64,000 nt of DNA from Massilia sp. Root418 (GTDB taxonomy: Bacteria > Pseudomonadota > Gammaproteobacteria > Burkholderiales > Burkholderiaceae_D), in the NCBI RefSeq assembly GCF_001425265.1, contig NZ_LMEC01000011.1:125585-189584 (forward strand), given 5' to 3'. The notes under the pieces are model-generated. The model had not been told where the DNA came from. It saw only the letters and a program-made list of their open reading frames with translations, and searched no databases. Position 1 is the first letter of the stretch. Each line of letters begins with the position of its first letter. Both the position numbers and the translations under genes were made by a program. Of this stretch, positions 8,212 to 17,217 are shown piece after piece.

Positions 8212-8288
8212 TGGTGGTGATAGGTGGACTTGAACCACCGACCCCAGCATTATGAATGCTGTGCTCTAACCAACTGAGCTATATCACC
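8212..8288 (-). tRNA. tRNA-Met(CAU), copy 1
   Basis: Same 77-nt sequence as its neighbour, including the encoded CCA. It is the promoter-proximal copy of a tandem duplicate transcribed from 8301-8330. Full identity of the two genes indicates recent duplication or gene conversion. Confidence 0.95.
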
Positions 8289-8300
8289 GCAACGGCCAGC

Positions 8301-8330
8301 ATTATCGCGGTTTGGGCGCGGGGCTGTCAA
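8301..8330 (-). promoter_or_regulatory. Sigma-70 promoter of the tRNA-Met pair
   Basis: On the minus strand, TTGACA (8325-8330) and GATAAT (8301-8306) with an 18-bp spacer. The GC-rich stretch between the -10 box and the tRNA resembles a stringent discriminator. Confidence 0.8.
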
Positions 8331-8375
8331 GGAAACTGCCGAAATATTTTGCTGTTGAGCTGTTTTTGATGTCGC

Positions 8376-9341
8376 TTACATAACTTTATCGATCGCGGCC
8401 AGCATGGTGCCGGCCGTGTCCGGCGCCAGGCAATCGATCACCACCCGTTGCGGCATGGAGCGCAGCCAGGTCAGCTGGCGCTTGGCCAGCTGGCGCGTGG
8501 CGATGATGCCGGTTTCGCGCATGGTCTTGAAATCGATGGTCCCGTCCAGGTATTCCCACGCCTGGCGGTAGCCCACGCAGCGCATCGATGGCAGGCCGGG
8601 ATGCAGGTCGCCGCGGCGGCGCAGCTGTTCCACCTCGCTGATCAGGTCGCCGTCTTCGGTTTCCCGCAGCATGAGGTCGAAACGGCGCGCGATGCGCTCG
8701 TGCAGCACGGCGCGGTCGGACGGCTCCAGCGCGAAGGACAGCAGCGCGAACGGCAGCTCGGTCTTCTCGCGCAGGGCCAGCAGTTCGGACATGGGTTTGC
8801 CGCTGAGCGCGATGATTTCCAGCGCGCGCTGGATGCGCTGGGCGTCGTTCGGCGCCAGGCGGGCGGCGGTGGCCGGGTCCTGCTGCGCCAGGCGGGCGTG
8901 CATGGTGGGCCAGCCGTCTCGCGCGGCTTGCTCTTCCAGTTCGGCGCGCAGCGCCGGGTCGGCGCCGGGCAGGTCGTCCAGGCCGTCGGCCAGGCCTTTG
9001 AAGTACAGCATGGTGCCGCCCACCAGCAGCGGCAGCTTGCCGCGTGCGGCAATCTCGTCCACCAGGCGCAGGGTGTCGTTGCGGAACTGGGCCACCGAGT
9101 AGGCGTCCAGCGGGTCGATGATGTCGATCAGGTGGTGCGGCGCGGCGGCGCGCTCTTCGCGCGTGGGCTTGGCGGTGCCGATGTCCATGCCGCGGTACAC
9201 CAGCGCCGAATCGACGGAGATGATCTCGCACGGGATCTGCTGGGCGATGGCCAGCGCCGCGGCGGTCTTGCCGCTGGCGGTGGGGCCCATGATGGCCACG
9301 GCCAGCGGCTTTGCGGCCGGCGTTTTGCTTGCTTGGGTCAT
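8376..9341 (-). CDS. miaA: tRNA dimethylallyltransferase
   Basis: Transfers the dimethylallyl group to A37 of tRNAs that read UNN codons, the first step to ms2i6A. 321 aa, normal length. P-loop GPTASGKT at residues 19-26. Then [16 protein letters not shown] (substrate site), [10 protein letters not shown] and the conserved [12 protein letters not shown] near the C-terminus. It follows mutL by 15 bp on the same strand, the common proteobacterial mutL-miaA arrangement. The start at 9339-9341 gives a short Ala/Lys-rich lead before the P-loop. Confidence 0.97.
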   Translation of the reverse strand: MTQASKTPAAKPLAVAIMGPTASGKTAAALAIAQQIPCEIISVDSALVYRGMDIGTAKPTREERAAAPHHLIDIIDPLDAYSVAQFRNDTLRLVDEIAARGKLPLLVGGTMLYFKGLADGLDDLPGADPALRAELEEQAARDGWPTMHARLAQQDPATAARLAPNDAQRIQRALEIIALSGKPMSELLALREKTELPFALLSFALEPSDRAVLHERIARRFDLMLRETEDGDLISEVEQLRRRGDLHPGLPSMRCVGYRQAWEYLDGTIDFKTMRETGIIATRQLAKRQLTWLRSMPQRVVIDCLAPDTAGTMLAAIDKVM

Positions 9342-9356
9342 GATGCTTTTTTTCGC

Positions 9357-11354
9357 TTACTGGCCGCGCAGGAACAGCTTGTCCAGCGCGTTGATTTCCA
9401 CTTGCACCCAGGTCGGGCGGCCGTGGTTGCACTGGTCGGCGCGCTCGGTGCTTTCCATCTGGCGCAGCAGGGCGTTCATCTCCTGCACCGACAGGATGCG
9501 GTTGGCGCGCACGGCGGTGTGGCAGGCCAGGGTGCCGAGCAGCTCGTTGCGGCGCTCGATGAGCACGCGCGAGCCGCCGAATTCGCGCACGTCGCGCAGC
9601 ACGTCGCGCGCCAGGGTCTGGGCGTCGGCGTTCTTCAGCAAAGCCGGCACGGTGCGCACCGCTAAGGTGGTGGGCGACAGGGCCGCGATGTCAAAGCCCA
9701 GCTGCTGCAGGGTTTCCTGGTGCTCCTGGACCGTGCCCACTTCCACCGCGTCGGCATAGAAGGTGACGGGGATCAGCAGCTGCTGCACTTGCATGTCCTG
9801 GCCGGACACCTGCGCGTCCAGCGCGTTCTTCAGCTGCTCGTACAGGATGCGCTCGTGCGCCGCGTGCATGTCCACCAGCACCAGGCCCTTGCTGTTCTGC
9901 GCCATGATGTAGATGCCGTGCAGCTGCGCCAGCGCGAAGCCGAGCGGGAATTCTTCGGCGGCCATGGCGGCCGAGGAGGCGATGTAGGGCGCAGCCTGGG
10001 GCAGGGCGTAGTTGCCGGTGCCGCCCGCCGCGCCGGTGCCGGCCGGGACGCCATCGGCGCCGCCGCCGTCGGCACCGTCCATGCCGCCGATGCCGAAATT
10101 CGCGCGCGCGCCGAATGCGCTGCCGCCGCTGAACAGCGCGCCGTAGCGCTCCGTGCTCTGGGCCACGCCGCCGTGGTTGCCTGCATCGCCGAACTGGCGC
10201 TGCGGCTGGCCGAACGGCGAGGCCGAGAAGGTCGGCTGGTAGTCGGGATTGAGGATGGAGCCGAAGGAGGTCTGCTCCTGCGGGCGCCACGGCGTGCTGG
10301 CGGTCAGGCCGTCGGCTGCGGGCAGGGGCGAGGGAACGCTGCCGTGCGAGGTGGCCGAGGTCTGCGCCAGCGCGCGCTGCACCGCGTGGAACACGAACTG
10401 GTGCACCGCGCGGCTGTCGCGGAAGCGTACTTCGATCTTGGACGGGTGCACGTTCACGTCCACCAGCGCCGGGTCCAGGTCCAGGGCCAGCACGTAGGAC
10501 GGGAAGCGGTCGCCGTGCAGCACGTCCTCGTAGGCCGCGCGCACCGCGTGCATCAGTACCTTGTCGCGCACGAAGCGGCCGTTCACGTAGAAGTACTGGC
10601 CGTCGGCGCGCGCCTTGGAGGCGGTGGGCAGGCCGGCGTAGCCGTGGATGCGCAGCGGGCCGGCTCTTTCGTCGATGGGCAGGCGCGCGGTGGCGAAGTT
10701 CTCGCCCAGGATCTGCGCGCTGCGCTTGGCCATTTCGCCCACCATCCAGTGGTCCACGGTCTTGCCGTTGTGGGCCAGCGAGAACGACACGTCCGGCCGC
10801 GCCAGCGCAATGCGGCGCACCACGTCGGCGCAGTGGCCGAATTCGGTCTGCTCGGACTTCAGGAATTTGCGGCGCGCGGGCGTGTTGAAGTACAGGTCGC
10901 GTACGTCGATGGTGGTGCCGTGCGCGCCGGACGAGGGCGTGACCGTGCCCAGGTGCGAGCCGGTGATTTCCCAGGCGTGCGGCGCGTCGGCCGTGCGCGA
11001 GGTGAGCGTGACGGCGGCCACGGAGGCGATCGAGGCCAGCGCCTCGCCCCGGAAGCCCAGCGTGTTGACGTTTTCCAGGTCGTCCAGCGAGGCGATCTTG
11101 GAGGTGGCGTGGCGCGCCAGCGCGAGCGGCATCTGCTCGGGCGCGATGCCGCGGCCGTTGTCGGTGATGGCGATGCGTTTCACGCCGCCTTCCTCCAGCC
11201 GCACGGTGATCTGGGTGGAGCCCGCGTCAAGCGCGTTTTCCAGTAATTCCTTGACCACTGCCGAGGGCCGCTCAACCACTTCGCCGGCGGCGATCTGGGA
11301 AATCAACTGGTCGGGCAGGGCCTGGATGGGACGGTGTGGGGCGGGAGCGTTCAT
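9357..11354 (-). CDS. mutL: DNA mismatch repair protein MutL
   Basis: 665 aa. N-terminal GHKL ATPase: ELLENALDAG (residues 36-45), DNGRGI (65-70), GFRGEAL (100-106). A Gly/Ala-rich linker (about residues 340-460) precedes the C-terminal dimerisation domain. That domain contains DMHAAHERILYE, which matches the endonuclease motif DQHA(X)2E(X)4E with Met for Gln, plus ACHTAVRA and CNHGRPT. I infer that this MutL may nick DNA itself, unlike E. coli MutL. ATG 11352-11354 is chosen over an upstream codon because it gives the family N-terminus. It is cotranscribed with miaA. Confidence 0.96.
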   Translation of the reverse strand: MNAPAPHRPIQALPDQLISQIAAGEVVERPSAVVKELLENALDAGSTQITVRLEEGGVKRIAITDNGRGIAPEQMPLALARHATSKIASLDDLENVNTLGFRGEALASIASVAAVTLTSRTADAPHAWEITGSHLGTVTPSSGAHGTTIDVRDLYFNTPARRKFLKSEQTEFGHCADVVRRIALARPDVSFSLAHNGKTVDHWMVGEMAKRSAQILGENFATARLPIDERAGPLRIHGYAGLPTASKARADGQYFYVNGRFVRDKVLMHAVRAAYEDVLHGDRFPSYVLALDLDPALVDVNVHPSKIEVRFRDSRAVHQFVFHAVQRALAQTSATSHGSVPSPLPAADGLTASTPWRPQEQTSFGSILNPDYQPTFSASPFGQPQRQFGDAGNHGGVAQSTERYGALFSGGSAFGARANFGIGGMDGADGGGADGVPAGTGAAGGTGNYALPQAAPYIASSAAMAAEEFPLGFALAQLHGIYIMAQNSKGLVLVDMHAAHERILYEQLKNALDAQVSGQDMQVQQLLIPVTFYADAVEVGTVQEHQETLQQLGFDIAALSPTTLAVRTVPALLKNADAQTLARDVLRDVREFGGSRVLIERRNELLGTLACHTAVRANRILSVQEMNALLRQMESTERADQCNHGRPTWVQVEINALDKLFLRGQ

Positions 11355-11440
11355 GCCGTGATTATAAAACACGGCGGCTCCCGGGAAATTAGTTGCCTGG
11401 TTTAGTTGCCTGATTAATTAACCCTGACCCCATTTTTTGT

Positions 11441-12367
11441 TCAGCGGACGGGGATGGTGACGTTGCATAGCTCGACGTGGCCGGCGGGGACTTTGGTCCA
11501 GGGGCCGCCCCGGTTGCGCTGGGCTTCGGCCACGGCCTTGAAGCTGGCCGAGTCGGTGCGCATCACTTCGAGCTTGACGCGCTCGGCTTCGGGCACGTCG
11601 GCCGCCAGGCGCACCGATTTGATCGGCATGCGCTGCTCGGCCTGCTCGTAGAAGCCGAGCGCGCCCGTGCCGCGCGGCAGCGAGGAGAGCAGCGGCATGC
11701 CCGATACCACGCGCCCCACCACGGTGATGTTGCGGTCCAGGTGGCGCGGAGCGTGGCCGGTCACCGCGTACAGCGAGCTGCCGTTGCCGCTGTCAGCGTC
11801 CACGTCGCGGCCCACGCCCACCATGCCGTAGCAGTGCGCCAGCCAGGCGCGCCCGGTTTTCGGGTCGCGCGCGGACGGGAAACCGTTGGAGTGGCCCACC
11901 TGGGCGGCGTAGCCGTCGCGGTCGGGCAGCTGGGTAAAGTGCTTGTCGTTGCTCATCGGTACGGTGAATTCCCCGGTCAGCTTGGCCTTGGCGCTCTTGA
12001 AGGGACGCGGGTTCTTTTCGTCCGGGTCGCCCCATTGCGCCACGTAGTTGTCGTGCGAGCGCAGCATGGCCAGGCCGTCGAAATAGTGTTCGCGCACCAG
12101 GGTGCGGATGTTGGCGTCGTGCGCCGGCGCGAAGGCGGGCGCCAGTTCGATCACCACGCGGCCGGCGGGCAGGTCCATGTACAAAGTGTGCTCCGGGTCC
12201 AGCGCGCGCCACTCGGCCGGCTTGGACGCTTTGACGATGTCGGCCACCGTGGGCCTGGGCGGATTGACGGCTTCGGCGGCCTGGAGCGGTGGGCTGAACA
12301 GGGGACTGGAGAGCAGCGCCAGGGCCGGGATCGCCAGCGCCTTTTTCGTTACGTTGTACGTATGCAT
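11441..12367 (-). CDS. Periplasmic cyclophilin-type peptidyl-prolyl isomerase
   Basis: 308 aa with a signal peptide (about residues 1-31, cleavage near LQAAEA). The remainder has a cyclophilin fold: [40 protein letters not shown] in segments, then a [17 protein letters not shown] region and the [17 protein letters not shown] stretch typical of cyclophilins. The catalytic Arg/Phe context ([20 protein letters not shown]) is altered compared with canonical PpiA, so catalytic competence is uncertain. The ATG at 12365-12367 has an AAGGAG site upstream. Divergent from the DedA gene. Confidence 0.85.
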   Translation of the reverse strand: MHTYNVTKKALAIPALALLSSPLFSPPLQAAEAVNPPRPTVADIVKASKPAEWRALDPEHTLYMDLPAGRVVIELAPAFAPAHDANIRTLVREHYFDGLAMLRSHDNYVAQWGDPDEKNPRPFKSAKAKLTGEFTVPMSNDKHFTQLPDRDGYAAQVGHSNGFPSARDPKTGRAWLAHCYGMVGVGRDVDADSGNGSSLYAVTGHAPRHLDRNITVVGRVVSGMPLLSSLPRGTGALGFYEQAEQRMPIKSVRLAADVPEAERVKLEVMRTDSASFKAVAEAQRNRGGPWTKVPAGHVELCNVTIPVR

Positions 12368-12510
12368 CAATTCTTCTCCTTTTTATGGGTGCGAGAATTG
12401 TAATACCGGCAAGCGCCCCCATACTGCAAATGGGGCAAAATTTAACCGTGACTACGATCTTGCACCGCTCCGCGTGGTGTATGATTCCGGCGCTACCTTT
12501 TGGGATTTTT

Positions 12511-13155
12511 ATGGAATTCATGCAATTACTGGACATGCTGGTGCATGTCGACAAGGCCCTGGACACGCTGGTCGCGCAATATGGCTTGTGGATCTACGCG
12601 GTGCTGTTTTTCATCATCTTTAGCGAAACAGGCCTGGTGGTGCTGTTTTTCTTCCCCGGCGACACCTTGCTGTTCATTGCCGGCGCCCTGTGCGCCACCG
12701 GCCAGATGAACCTGCCTGTGCTGATCCTGCTGCTGGTGACGGCGGCCGTCAGCGGCAACACCGTCAATTACTGGATAGGTGAGGCCATCGGGCAACGGGT
12801 GTTTACGCATGACTACCGCTGGCTGAACAAGGAGGCCTTGCACCGCACGCATGATTTCTTCGAGAGGCATGGCGGCAAGACCATCATCCTGGCCCGCTTC
12901 ATCCCCGTGGTGCGCACCTTCGCGCCCTTCGTGGCGGGCGTGTCGGACATGACCTTCAGCCGCTTCCAGCTCTACAACGTCACCGGCGCGGTGGCCTGGG
13001 TGGTGTCGCTGACCGTGGGCGGTTATCTGTTCGGCAACATGCCTATCGTGCGCGACCACCTGTCCACCATTGTCATGGTGGGCGTGGGCGCGGCGCTGGT
13101 GCCGCTGGCACTGGGCGGCGCGTGGAAGCTGGGCCGCCGCGTGCTGGGCCGCTGA
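12511..13155 (+). CDS. DedA-family membrane protein
   Basis: 214 aa with several hydrophobic segments and the DedA/SNARE-associated domain (about residues 30-190). Motifs: [18 protein letters not shown], the ISGN-like [12 protein letters not shown], and [32 protein letters not shown], whose arginines are essential in E. coli YqjA/YghB. The family supports membrane homeostasis and lipid-carrier or proton-coupled transport. ATG 12511 is chosen because upstream codons add a hydrophilic stretch not seen in the family. Monocistronic between divergent and same-strand neighbours. Confidence 0.93.
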   Translation: MEFMQLLDMLVHVDKALDTLVAQYGLWIYAVLFFIIFSETGLVVLFFFPGDTLLFIAGALCATGQMNLPVLILLLVTAAVSGNTVNYWIGEAIGQRVFTHDYRWLNKEALHRTHDFFERHGGKTIILARFIPVVRTFAPFVAGVSDMTFSRFQLYNVTGAVAWVVSLTVGGYLFGNMPIVRDHLSTIVMVGVGAALVPLALGGAWKLGRRVLGR

Positions 13156-13275
13156 CCCCTCCTTGTTTTGCAACGGCCGCAGCGCAAGGCTGCGGCTGAT
13201 TTCGTCCTGCACAGCTCAAGTTTTCCCCCTGTGCAACCGTTAAACCAGGTATGCATTTCTCATTCCTGGATTCCC

Positions 13276-14340
13276 ATGCGTAACTTGATCGCCTTTAGCG
13301 CCAGCTGGCTCGCCATCGCGGCAGCGGGCGCCGCCGATCCTCCGCCCTATGCGCCGCCGCTGACCAAGACGGCGCAGGCCAATATCAGCAATATCCGTCC
13401 GTCCAATCCCTCGCCGATCGGCCTGGGGACCGGCAGTGCCACCGGCGCGGCCGCGAAGCTGGGCGCCAAGGCCCCGGCCGCGCCCAAGCTGAGCGAACGC
13501 GAACGCGAGGAACAGGCGGAGGCCGAACTGTCGGCCAAGATCGCCGAGCGCCTGGCGCAGATGCGCGCCAACCAGGCCGCGCGCGCGGCAGCCGCCGCCA
13601 AGGCCAAGAAGGAAGCCACCGCCAAGGCCGCGAAAATCGCCGCCATGCCGCCGCCGCGCGCCAACGGTACGCATTGGGCCTACGAAGGCGAGTTCGGCCC
13701 GGCCAACTGGAGCAAGATCAACGCGGACTGGGCCAAGTGCGGCGCCGGCAACCGCCAGTCGCCGATCGACATCCGCGACGGCATGAAGGTGGACCTGGAG
13801 CAGATCACTTTCGATTACCGTCCGTCGGCCTTCAACGTGCAGGACAACGGCAAGACCGTGCAGGTAACCATGGGCGGGGGGAACTTCCTGTCGGTGGGGA
13901 ACCGCATGTATGAACTGGTGCAGTTCCATTTCCACCGGCCGTCCGAGGAGCGCATCAACGGCAAAGGCTACGAGATGGTGATGCACCTGGTGCACAAGGA
14001 CGGCGAGGGCCGCCTGGCGGTGCTGGCCCTGCTGCTGGAGCGCGGCAAGCAGCAGCCGGCCATCCAGACAGTGTGGAACAATCTGCCGCTGGAGAAGGGC
14101 GACGTGACCTCGCCTTCCATCGTGCTCGATCCGAACGACCTGCTGCCGCAGCGGCGCGACTACTTCACGTATATGGGCTCGATCACCGAGCCGCCCTGCA
14201 CCGAGAACGTGCTGTGGCTGGTGATGAAGGAGCCGGTGCAGGCCTCCCCGGCGCAGATGGCGCTGTTCAGCCGCCTGTACCCCCTCAACGCGCGCCCCAT
14301 CCAGCCCGCCTCCGGCCGCATCATCAAAGAGTCCATGTAG
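13276..14340 (+). CDS. Alpha-class carbonic anhydrase with charged N-terminal extension
   Basis: 354 aa. Signal peptide (residues 1-19), then a Pro/Ala-rich segment and an Ala/Lys/Glu-rich likely coiled coil (about residues 73-130). The alpha-carbonic anhydrase domain spans about residues 133-354. WAYEGEFGPANWSKI, the NRQSPIDI motif, zinc-ligand histidines in QFHFHRPSEE and VMHLVHKDG, and SITEPPCTENVLW are all present, so it should be active in the periplasm. The extension is unusual and may tether the enzyme. The last codon ATG is followed by TAG inside a REP element, so the stop lies in the repeat. Confidence 0.94.
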   Translation: MRNLIAFSASWLAIAAAGAADPPPYAPPLTKTAQANISNIRPSNPSPIGLGTGSATGAAAKLGAKAPAAPKLSEREREEQAEAELSAKIAERLAQMRANQAARAAAAAKAKKEATAKAAKIAAMPPPRANGTHWAYEGEFGPANWSKINADWAKCGAGNRQSPIDIRDGMKVDLEQITFDYRPSAFNVQDNGKTVQVTMGGGNFLSVGNRMYELVQFHFHRPSEERINGKGYEMVMHLVHKDGEGRLAVLALLLERGKQQPAIQTVWNNLPLEKGDVTSPSIVLDPNDLLPQRRDYFTYMGSITEPPCTENVLWLVMKEPVQASPAQMALFSRLYPLNARPIQPASGRIIKESM

Positions 14341-14393
14341 GGCGGGCAGGGCGGGTAGGGCGGGTTAGTGCGAAGCACGTAACCCGCCGCTAC
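14338..14393. repeat. REP-like element, locus 2 (single unit, tandem tail)
   Basis: One unit ending TAACCCGCC. Its tail is triplicated as three successive AGGGCGGG blocks before the GGGTTAG arm. It fills the gap between the convergent carbonic anhydrase and mutarotase genes and contains the anhydrase stop codon. Confidence 0.85.
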
Positions 14394-14402
14394 GGCGTCC
14401 GA

Positions 14403-15197
14403 TCAGCCCACAACCGTAATCGTATGCTCGCCGGTCCACTCCGCGCCAGCCTTGAGCTCCTTCTTGTCCACGCGCGCCGGTTCAATACACAAGAACTCGC
14501 GCCACTCCTGATCCGCCATATCGGTCAGCCTGGCCGCGTTCTCCGCCCCCGGATTCCACACCACCCATTCCGTAAAGCCCTGCTGCTGCAGCTGCAGCGT
14601 GCTGTCCGCCGTGCGCAATTCCAGTTCCCCGCCTGCTGCATAGATATTATCCAGCGGCGGCCCAAACTCAATCGGCCCTTGCTCCAGCCCGTGCAGCGAG
14701 GTTTTCAGGAAGTCCCCCGCCGCATAGTAAGTATGCAGCGCGCTGGCGAAGTCGAAGTCCCCAGCGCCCGTATTGCGCACATTGAAGCGCATCTGCAGCG
14801 CGTTGCCTTGCAGCGTGAAGCGCAGGCGCAGTGCAAAGTCGTGCGGCCAGGCTGCGGCCAGATGCGCGGGCACGTCGGCCTGGCTCAGTTCAAATTCCGC
14901 GTAGGTGCCACCCATGTCGCTTCCCTGTTCGCCCTGGCGCCAGTGGGACAGGCGCGCCACGCCGTGGCGCTGGCCGTCGCCGCGCGTGGAGAATTGCGGG
15001 AAGATCACCGGCACGCCGCCGCGTATGGCCGCGCTGCCGTCCAGCGGCGAGCAGGTGCTCACGAACAGGCGCTCCTTGCCGTCCGGGGTTTTCCATGACA
15101 CCAGGTGCGCGCCGTACAGGGTGACGGTGGCCTCGGCGCCGTCCGGCGCGGTAATGCGGATAGCCGGCAGGTCGCCGAACATGGTGCTACTGATCAT
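14403..15197 (-). CDS. D-hexose-6-phosphate mutarotase / aldose-1-epimerase-like protein
   Basis: 264 aa, YeaD-like. Interconverts anomers of hexose 6-phosphates. Visible features: GAHLVSWKTPDGKERLFVS near the N-terminus, RGGVPVIFPQF, HGVARLSHW (catalytic His), ALHTYYAAGD (second His) and the C-terminal EFLCIEPARV holding the catalytic Glu. The ATG at 15195-15197 has an AAGGGAA site. It follows amiC by 12 bp on the same strand, so it is probably the last gene of tsaE-amiC-mutarotase, although the pairing has no obvious functional logic. Confidence 0.9.
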   Translation of the reverse strand: MISSTMFGDLPAIRITAPDGAEATVTLYGAHLVSWKTPDGKERLFVSTCSPLDGSAAIRGGVPVIFPQFSTRGDGQRHGVARLSHWRQGEQGSDMGGTYAEFELSQADVPAHLAAAWPHDFALRLRFTLQGNALQMRFNVRNTGAGDFDFASALHTYYAAGDFLKTSLHGLEQGPIEFGPPLDNIYAAGGELELRTADSTLQLQQQGFTEWVVWNPGAENAARLTDMADQEWREFLCIEPARVDKKELKAGAEWTGEHTITVVG

Positions 15198-15209
15198 GGA
15201 ATTCCCTTG

Positions 15210-16718
15210 TTAAGTCATGCGGCTCTTGGCGAGCGGCGGATTCTTGGCGAAGTACTGGCGGATGCCTTTGACGACGGCGTCGGCCAGCTTGTCCTGGTAG
15301 TCGTTGTCTTTCAGCCTGGCTTCTTCTTCCGGGTTGGAGATGAAGGCCGTTTCGATCAGGATGGACGGAATGTCGGGCGCTTTGAGCACCGCGAAGCCGG
15401 CCTGTTCGACCGAGCCTTTGTGCAGGCGGTTGATGCCGCCGATCTCGCTCAGCACCGCCTTGCCCAGCTTCAGGCTGTCGTTGATCTGGGCCGTGGTGGA
15501 CAGGTCGAACAGCACGCTGGCGAGCTGCTTGTCGTGGCCTTGCACGTTCACGCCGCCGATGTTGTCGGCGTCGTTCTCCTTGTTGGCCAGCCAGCGCGCG
15601 GCACTGGAGCTGGCGCCTTTTTCCGACAGCACGAACACCGACGAGCCGCGCGCGGAAGGCTGCACGAAGGCGTCGGCGTGGATCGAGACGAACAGGTCGG
15701 CCTGCACCTTGCGCGCCTTGTCGACGCGGGTGCCGAGCGGCACGAAGTAGTCGCCGTCGCGGGTCAGCATGACGCGGATGTTGGGGTGCTGTTCCAGCTT
15801 GCCCTTGAGGCGCTTGGCGATGGCCAGCACGATGTCCTTTTCGCGCGAACCGCTGGAGCCGATGGCGCCGGGGTCTTCGCCGCCGTGGCCGGGATCGAGC
15901 GCGATGGTGATCATGCGCGCCACCTTCTGGCCGGGCAGCGGTTTGGCTTGGGGCAGGGGCTCCTTTTGCTCTGGCTTGGCCTCGGCCGGCGCGGCGGCGA
16001 TGTCGGTCTTCGGCGCGGCCGCTTCGGCCCTGGCTTCTGCCTTGATCTCGGCGCGCGCCTCGGCCCTGGCCTGCGCGGCCTGCGTGGCCTGGCTGGCCTG
16101 CACGCCGGTGCCGGGCGAGCCGGGCACGCCTGGGGCGGGCGTGGCCGGGGCGGCTGGGGTGCCAGGTGCGGCGGGGGCAGTGGCGATGGCTTCGCCGGGT
16201 GGCAAGGCTGCGCCGTCGCTCCAGTCGCCTTTTTCTATCATGGCCGCGATCGGATCGACCGCCTTCACGGGATACAGGTCGAAGATCAGGCGGTGCTTGT
16301 ACTGGCCGGCGGGCGCCAGCGCGAACACCTGCGGCGTGATTTCTTCCTTCAGGTCGAACACCAGCCGCACCACGTTGGGCCGGTTCTGGCCCACGCGCAC
16401 CTGGCGGATGTAGGGGTCGTTGGACTGGATCTTGGCCACCAGCGTTTTCAGCGTGGGGTTGAGCTCCAGGCCTTCAATGTCCACCACCAGGCGCTCCGGG
16501 TCCTTCACGACGAAGTGGGTGGCCTTCAGGTTGGAATCGTTCTCCAGCGTCACGCGGGTATAGTCGGCGGCGGGCCAGACCCGCACCGCGAGGATTTGCG
16601 CGGCGCGCGCCGTCAGCGGCGCCATCACGGACAGCAGCAGCGCGCTGCCGGCCCTCAGTACCGTGCGCCGATGGCGGGACTTTACATGTTCGGTGCGAAT
16701 TTGAGGCGTTGCAGGCAT
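15210..16718 (-). CDS. amiC: N-acetylmuramoyl-L-alanine amidase with AMIN domain
   Basis: 502 aa. Splits peptide stems from peptidoglycan during daughter-cell separation. The N-terminus carries a twin-arginine signal (SRHRRTVLRAG), as in E. coli AmiA/AmiC. An AMIN domain (about residues 40-150) targets the septum. A long Pro/Ala/Glu linker (about 170-265) precedes the amidase_3 domain (about 270-490). Zinc site: ALDPGHGGEDPG, EKDIVL and SIHADAF, with catalytic Glu in ILIETAFISN. The start overlaps the tsaE 3' end by 37 bp, indicating coupling. Confidence 0.95.
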   Translation of the reverse strand: MPATPQIRTEHVKSRHRRTVLRAGSALLLSVMAPLTARAAQILAVRVWPAADYTRVTLENDSNLKATHFVVKDPERLVVDIEGLELNPTLKTLVAKIQSNDPYIRQVRVGQNRPNVVRLVFDLKEEITPQVFALAPAGQYKHRLIFDLYPVKAVDPIAAMIEKGDWSDGAALPPGEAIATAPAAPGTPAAPATPAPGVPGSPGTGVQASQATQAAQARAEARAEIKAEARAEAAAPKTDIAAAPAEAKPEQKEPLPQAKPLPGQKVARMITIALDPGHGGEDPGAIGSSGSREKDIVLAIAKRLKGKLEQHPNIRVMLTRDGDYFVPLGTRVDKARKVQADLFVSIHADAFVQPSARGSSVFVLSEKGASSSAARWLANKENDADNIGGVNVQGHDKQLASVLFDLSTTAQINDSLKLGKAVLSEIGGINRLHKGSVEQAGFAVLKAPDIPSILIETAFISNPEEEARLKDNDYQDKLADAVVKGIRQYFAKNPPLAKSRMT

Positions 16719-17167
16719 GACAGACCTAAAGCGGAGGACGCTTGCAATTCTACATCACGTCCTTCGCCAGCCACAGCCAAGAATATATGCAGGTCCGGTG
16801 GCGGCAGCACGGGGCCGGCTTTCTCCGGCCATTCGACGATGCAGATGTTGTCGCCATTGAAGTCTTCGCGGAAGCCGGCGTCCAGGAATTCCTCCGGGCT
16901 GCTCATGCGGTACAGGTCGAAGTGGATCACGTTCACGGCGCGGCCTGCCAGCTGCACGCTGTACGGTTCGGACAGCGTGTAGGTGGGGCTTTTCACATTG
17001 CCGGTGTGGCCGGCGGCGTGCAGCAGCGCGCGGGTGAGCGCGGTTTTTCCCGCGCCCAGGTCGCCGTGCAGATAGATCGCCATGCCCGGCAGGATCGCGC
17101 GCGACAGGGCCGCGCCCAGGGCGGCGGTGCCGGCTTCGTCGTGGAGGTGGGATTTAAAGTGCTGCAT
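16682..17167 (-). CDS. tsaE: tRNA threonylcarbamoyladenosine biosynthesis ATPase TsaE
   Basis: 161 aa, normal length. Partner of TsaD and TsaB in making t6A37. Walker A GDLGAGKT at residues 35-42, the family motif SPTYTLSEPY, HFDLYRM and EWPEKAG. ATG 17165-17167 is chosen because the longer frame runs into the divergent queG region. The 3' end overlaps amiC, the usual betaproteobacterial tsaE-amiC order. The partner tsaD is in this window at 49457-50497. Confidence 0.95.
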   Translation of the reverse strand: MQHFKSHLHDEAGTAALGAALSRAILPGMAIYLHGDLGAGKTALTRALLHAAGHTGNVKSPTYTLSEPYSVQLAGRAVNVIHFDLYRMSSPEEFLDAGFREDFNGDNICIVEWPEKAGPVLPPPDLHIFLAVAGEGRDVELQASSALGLSCLQRLKFAPNM

Positions 17168-17217
17168 CGCATAAAATGGTGGTTGTAAACCGTTGCATTG
17201 TAAAGCCGATCTCACTT

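Noticed and set aside
8128..8288. tRNA pair as an integration (att) site
   Set aside because: The duplication is of whole genes with promoter and terminator; no integrase or phage gene adjoins it. Xer at 26318 is the housekeeping recombinase.
14338..14393. Rho-independent terminators at REP loci
   Set aside because: The palindromes could fold, but none has a T-run, so I did not call them terminators.
17176..17217. Upstream ATG for queG
   Set aside because: Would add non-family residues and leave 8 bp to tsaE. GTG 17218 matches the family N-terminus. Not fully excluded.
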